DNA from: Halichondria panicea
Lineage: Eukaryota; Porifera; Demospongiae; Suberitida; Halichondriidae
Direction: 5' to 3'
Assembly (NCBI RefSeq): GCF_963675165.1
Contig: NC_087380.1
Location: forward strand, 1,070,303-1,134,302
DNA: 64,000 nucleotides
A program made the translations under genes and the position numbers. Under the pieces are notes generated by a model, which saw only the letters and a program-made list of their open reading frames with translations, was not told the DNA's origin and did not search any database. Shown in pieces: positions 60,101 through 64,000 of this stretch. How positions within the stretch are numbered: the stretch's first letter is position 1; the number at the start of each line of letters is the position of its first letter.

Positions 60101-60854
60101 TTAGGAGATCCACTAGCATAGGTTATAGCTCCATTAGAGATGGTCGGGAGATTATCAGAACATGTGACTGAAGTAGGTGCAACTGCAAGAGGTGGGGGGG
60201 GGGAGGCAAAGGTTATGAGCATGATACAATGAAACTAGGAGAGGTGTGATGGTTTCATGAACTCATGAAGGGTGAACACACACACATAAAACACAGCAAT
60301 TATTGACTCACCCAGGTTAGCACAGAGGGCCATATTTCCTCCAGTAGTTGGTACAGTACAACAGTAGGACCCGGTTCAAGTGAGTGGGTTGTTAGCCTCT
60401 CTACGGTTTAGTCTGATGACCTGAGGTGCATTCCTGTTAATGTAGAACTGCTGTCCAGCCTGCGCTGAGCCACCATTGCTCAGTACTTCACTCCCATCAG
60501 GATACGTCCACTGTCCCAGTCCTCCCATACCATTGTTGTCAGCAACACTTCTACAGCAGGCAATGAGATCAGTGTGACAGGTGAGAGAAGGGAGACCACC
60601 ATCCTCTCCAATAGTAGTGATGAGGATCTCAGTATTGTCAGTGGTGATACTAGGACCAGATCCCACAGTCAGGTAGACTATCGGCGGAATGGTTAGATCA
60701 TTTATAGACAGAGCTCATAGGTATCACCAAGCTAGGTATGGTATCCTGAGTGTATCACACTCAGGATACCTAGCTAATCAACTAGATTACCTTGTCCCCA
60801 GCAGGTGGACACAGCACACAACAGTAGTAGCAGCAGAACACCTTGAGTCTCCAT
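57164..60854 (-). CDS. Sushi/CC-Ig transmembrane receptor I
   Basis: Exons 60854-60791 (signal), 60677-60312 (N CC-Ig), sushi 60182-59973, 59914-59714, 59654-59469, 58746-58534, 58479-58288 and 58236-58066, CC-Ig type 2 58011-57700, transmembrane 57648-57498, tail 57353-57164. The membrane-proximal CC-Ig is a distinct subtype (LVCHTDLAGCCEG, WYYPNGSV, GLYCCVVPTS). The innermost sushi is the most canonical (CGPPPSIDNG). An in-frame TGA at 60378-60376 interrupts the N CC-Ig exon where paralogues read Pro or Arg; the CGA in receptor G suggests a CpG transition. Skipping that 366-base exon would restore the frame. A roughly 720-base intron (58747-59468) carries no exon. The tail has YLTV in place of YSTV. 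Confidence 0.65.
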
Positions 60855-61400
60855 TGCATGCCTTATCTCTGTTTGGAACTGCTATTTGGTAGTTGTTCCA
60901 TTAAGGATCTTTACCCACCCACATGGAGTGCATAAGACAGACGTTAAAATAGAATAAAAAAGGCCCAGAACAATGACTTTTTTAAAAAAATGCCTGTTTC
61001 ACTGTATTAATTCTCTATAATTATTGTAATGCTTGACGAAATCAGTGTAAACTCATGCGCTCTCTATGACATTTAATATTATGATGGCCGTGCAGTGCTG
61101 GACACTAGTTGTGACAATTAAAGCATCAACAGAAGGTGAAGGGTTAAGGTTGCAGTAACACAGCTAGTGCGGGGATATTAATCTGGACAACGATATAGTG
61201 AATTAGGAGGATAGTTTATCACCCGATACGTACAGTGAAGAGCATTTTCATGACATTAAACTGCATATTATTATTACATGGAAAGCCATCATATTTTTGA
61301 GGTGAAACACATTGTGAGAAGGGGAGGGGCTGATGAAGTATGTATAACTGTGTGCTCTGTACAAAGTCACGAGACATAATGATTTTCTACTTTTGATAGT
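60855..61400. other. Intergenic region I/J
   Basis: This has the receptor I upstream box, the spacer segments near 61085-61160 (GTGACAATTAAAGCATCAAC; GGTGAAGGGTTAAGGTTGCA) and the conserved 3' flank of receptor J. No gene is seen. Confidence 0.55.
60892..60927 (-). promoter_or_regulatory. Conserved upstream box, receptor I
   Basis: Core TTGTTCCATTAAGGATCTTT then ACCCACCCACATGGAG, 38 bases upstream of the start codon. Confidence 0.6.
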
Positions 61401-64000
61401 TCAGTTATTGTATATTCCTCCAGCAGCAGGAGCCTCACGCCCACTCACAGTCGAGTAGGCATTGTTCTGTGTGTAGCTGTAGTCACCTTTGACCTCTCTG
61501 GAGGCTGGGATCTCCTCATAAGTGGCAGGGACAGTCTCGTAGGTAGCGGCTGCACTTTGACCCTGGTCAGTAAGGGGTATATCTTGAGGAACAGTCCTGT
61601 GTGTGGAGAGAACAGATGATATTACTTTGTAGTAATTATGACAATAAAACCTTTCAGTTCCATTGAAGCTTGTTTACACTGACAAAGTGTGTCTACTTAA
61701 CTAATGTACACAAACCACACAAACCAACTCACATTTTCCCTCCTCTCTTGTACCGGAGCACTAGGTAGGTCACCATCACTACAGTGACTGCAATCACCAC
61801 CATTGCTACCAGGGCCACCACTCCTCCCACCACAGCACCAGTGTTGTCACTCTGAGCACCCACAGAGCTATCATCAGTAGAGGCTGTAATGGAATGTATG
61901 AACTGCAATGACAACCAACAAGTCACTAACCTAACACAATGCACGCTGTGTCCCTCCCTCCACTGGTAGGCACCACACAGCAGTAGAGGCCACCAGGAGC
62001 AGTAGCTGTTCCACTCATCATCAGACTGACACTCATCTGACCTCTGCTAACATACAACGCTCCATCCTCTATAACAACAGAGCCATTAGGATAGTACCAA
62101 TCTCCAGTGTTCCCCTCACAGCAGCCAGCAAGGTCAGTATGACAGACGAGGCCACTCCCCTCTCCCACGGAGGACAGGGGGATCTCAGAAAGCCCAGATA
62201 AGTAGTTGGTGGAGGAGAGGGACAAGTACACAGGGGGAGGGGCTATGGGGAGTCGTGACAATAATTACAAAAACAACCGCTTACTCTGACAGGATGGTGA
62301 GCTGCTCCAGTTACCAGCACTCAAACATGTGATGGTTTCAGAGCCAATCAGAATGAATCCAGTGTCACAGGTGTAGGTCGCCTCTCCTCCGATCATTGTG
62401 CTGGTTGGTTGTCCGGGAGATCCGTTGGTAATAGAGGGAGGAGGGCCACAGGAAACTGTTTTTATAACAATTCAGCATAATTATAGCATCTATAGGACAT
62501 ACAGAGTAGCTAGATGTAAAGTGCATCTATATAAAGAATGTACAGAAATATTTAAACACACTGACAGTATCAATATCTTCTATATTGTGTGTACTATATA
62601 ACAAGTTTGTTCCATAAAGTTATAGCGTGTGGGAAGAATGAGTATTGGTACATTGATGTTCGAAATCTAATTGATACCAGGGAGAGACCATTAACTGAAC
62701 GGCTATTGTAAACAATCTCTCTTCTTTCAACCGGTGGGTTGGGAAAGTCTATCATGTCATGTAAAACATTTTAACAAGGTTTACTATTTGCTGTATAATT
62801 ATGTGCTATTTGTTCTCACCTTGACAAGTTGGAGTTGGCTCACTCCATGTTCTGTCATTCTGACAAAGTCTGACCATGTCTCCATTGAGAATGTAGCCAG
62901 TGTTGCAGCTTTGTGTTGCTATAGTGTTGATAGGTCTGATGTCAGTGGATCCACCATTATAGGAAATGGCTCCATTATGCAGAGAGGGTAAGTCAGAGCA
63001 GATTAGTATATCTGTGTGCATGGATAGGCTCAACAAAAATACAGTACAAGTTCATTACTTACTCTGACACACTGGAACTGACCCACTCCACACTCCCCTA
63101 CAAATCCTCACTGCCTCTCCAACAAGACGGTAGCTATTGTCACAAGAGTGAGTAGCTGTACTGCCCACGGGTCTGTTGTTGGTGGATCCATTACTGTAGG
63201 TGATCATCCCGTTGACCAGAAAGAGTAAGTCAAAACAGGGTATCTCTGCACAGGAGTCGATACACTCAACAAACAAACAGTACAAGTCATATATTTACTC
63301 ACCTTGACAAGTTGAAGGTAACCCAGTCCACCTCCCTCCATTCCCACAGGTCCTGGTGGCACCTCCAGTGAGAGTGTAGCCAGGGTTACAGGAGTAGGTA
63401 GCTCCAGAAAAGATAGGTCTGTTGCCAGGGGATCCAGCATTGTAGCGGATCATTCCACTGGTCAGAGCAGTCAGGTCAGAGCAGGTGGTGGGTCCTGTGC
63501 TCACTGTGTATATAGGGTGTGATATCCTTAACATACAATTATATACTCACAAACACAAACTGTACAAGAGCTACATAACTCACCTTGACAAGTTGGAGGT
63601 GATCCAGTCCAGCTCCCTCCACTCACACAGAACCTGGTGGTACCTCCAATGAGAGTGTAGCCAGGGTTACAGGAGTGTAAGGCGCTAGAGAGGAAAGGTC
63701 TGTTGCCAGGTGATCCAGCACTGTACATAATCACCCCATTGGTCAGTGGCAAGTCAGGGCAGTTAACTGTATGGGAGATGATACACTTAACAGTACAAAG
63801 TTCATTCCACTTACGCTGACAAGTTGGAGCAAACCCACTCCACACTCCATCACTCTCACAAGTCCTGTTGGTACTGCTGACTCCACTGAGAGTGTAGCCA
63901 GTGCCACAGGTGTAGGTGGCCACAGTGCCTTCAAGTCTGCTGTCAGGGGATCCAGCACCATAGTCAATGTCCCCATTTGTCAGTGGGGGTAGGTCAGAGC
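61401..64000 (-). CDS. Sushi/CC-Ig transmembrane receptor J (5' end beyond window)
   Basis: Visible exons: sushi from 63815 (running past the window edge), 63766-63584, 63503-63303, 63245-63063, 63011-62820 and 62455-62285, CC-Ig type 2 62242-61931, transmembrane 61883-61733, tail 61596-61401. All seen joins keep the frame. It pairs with receptor I in having the type 2 CC-Ig domain and the canonical CGPPPSITNG sushi beside it. Its tail ends GIYNN, as in C. The first lobe of the tail reads VPQDIPLTDQG. The signal peptide and any N-terminal CC-Ig exon lie outside the window. Confidence 0.85.

Overview
The window reads as compact, intron-rich animal DNA, most likely from a demosponge. The reasons are very short introns, many CA/GT microsatellites and small inverted-repeat elements, conserved metazoan housekeeping genes, and an expanded family of sushi (CCP) proteins carrying a cysteine-rich Ig-like domain with the pattern W..PNG and YCC..P, which I associate from general memory with sponge proteins. 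I could not check any species identification.

Left half (1-28.4 kb). A weak minus-strand exon at about 0.5 kb is followed by MED26 (plus), a UMP-CMP kinase (minus) head to head with a single-exon ATE1 arginyltransferase (plus), an unrecognised coiled-coil gene (plus), a secreted Ig/FN3 protein (plus), a paired-like homeobox gene (plus) and an 18-exon FCHO-type F-BAR endocytic adaptor (minus). I assembled the exons by hand from splice sites. In every case the summed exon length is a multiple of three and the joins restore family motifs.

Right half (29.9-64 kb). This is a head-to-tail tandem array of ten minus-strand genes, named A to J here, with J cut by the window edge. The usual plan is a signal peptide, an N-terminal cysteine-rich Ig-like domain (CC-Ig), 2-8 sushi domains, a membrane-proximal CC-Ig domain, a transmembrane helix and a short tyrosine-rich tail. 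Domains are encoded one per exon and every extracellular exon is flanked by phase-1 introns. The tails carry repeated tyrosine motifs, including YEEI, the classical Src-family SH2 ligand. A, B, C and E are complete in frame, and J is intact as far as it is seen. D, F, G, H and I carry lesions, nearly all in exons that could be skipped without losing frame. A conserved box lies just upstream of seven of the start codons. The array looks like a fast-evolving family of cell-surface recognition receptors and is the main candidate for an undescribed system.

Mobile DNA. A family of small elements beginning TAGCCTCG makes 9-bp target duplications, and one insertion is proven by an empty-site copy elsewhere in the window. 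There are also a 350-bp and a 1.2-kb terminal-inverted-repeat element inside the receptor array, several hairpin elements, and a tandem array of roughly 325-bp foldback repeats in the Ig/FN3 gene with a diverged relative in FCHO. I saw no tRNA, rRNA, CRISPR array or viral element.
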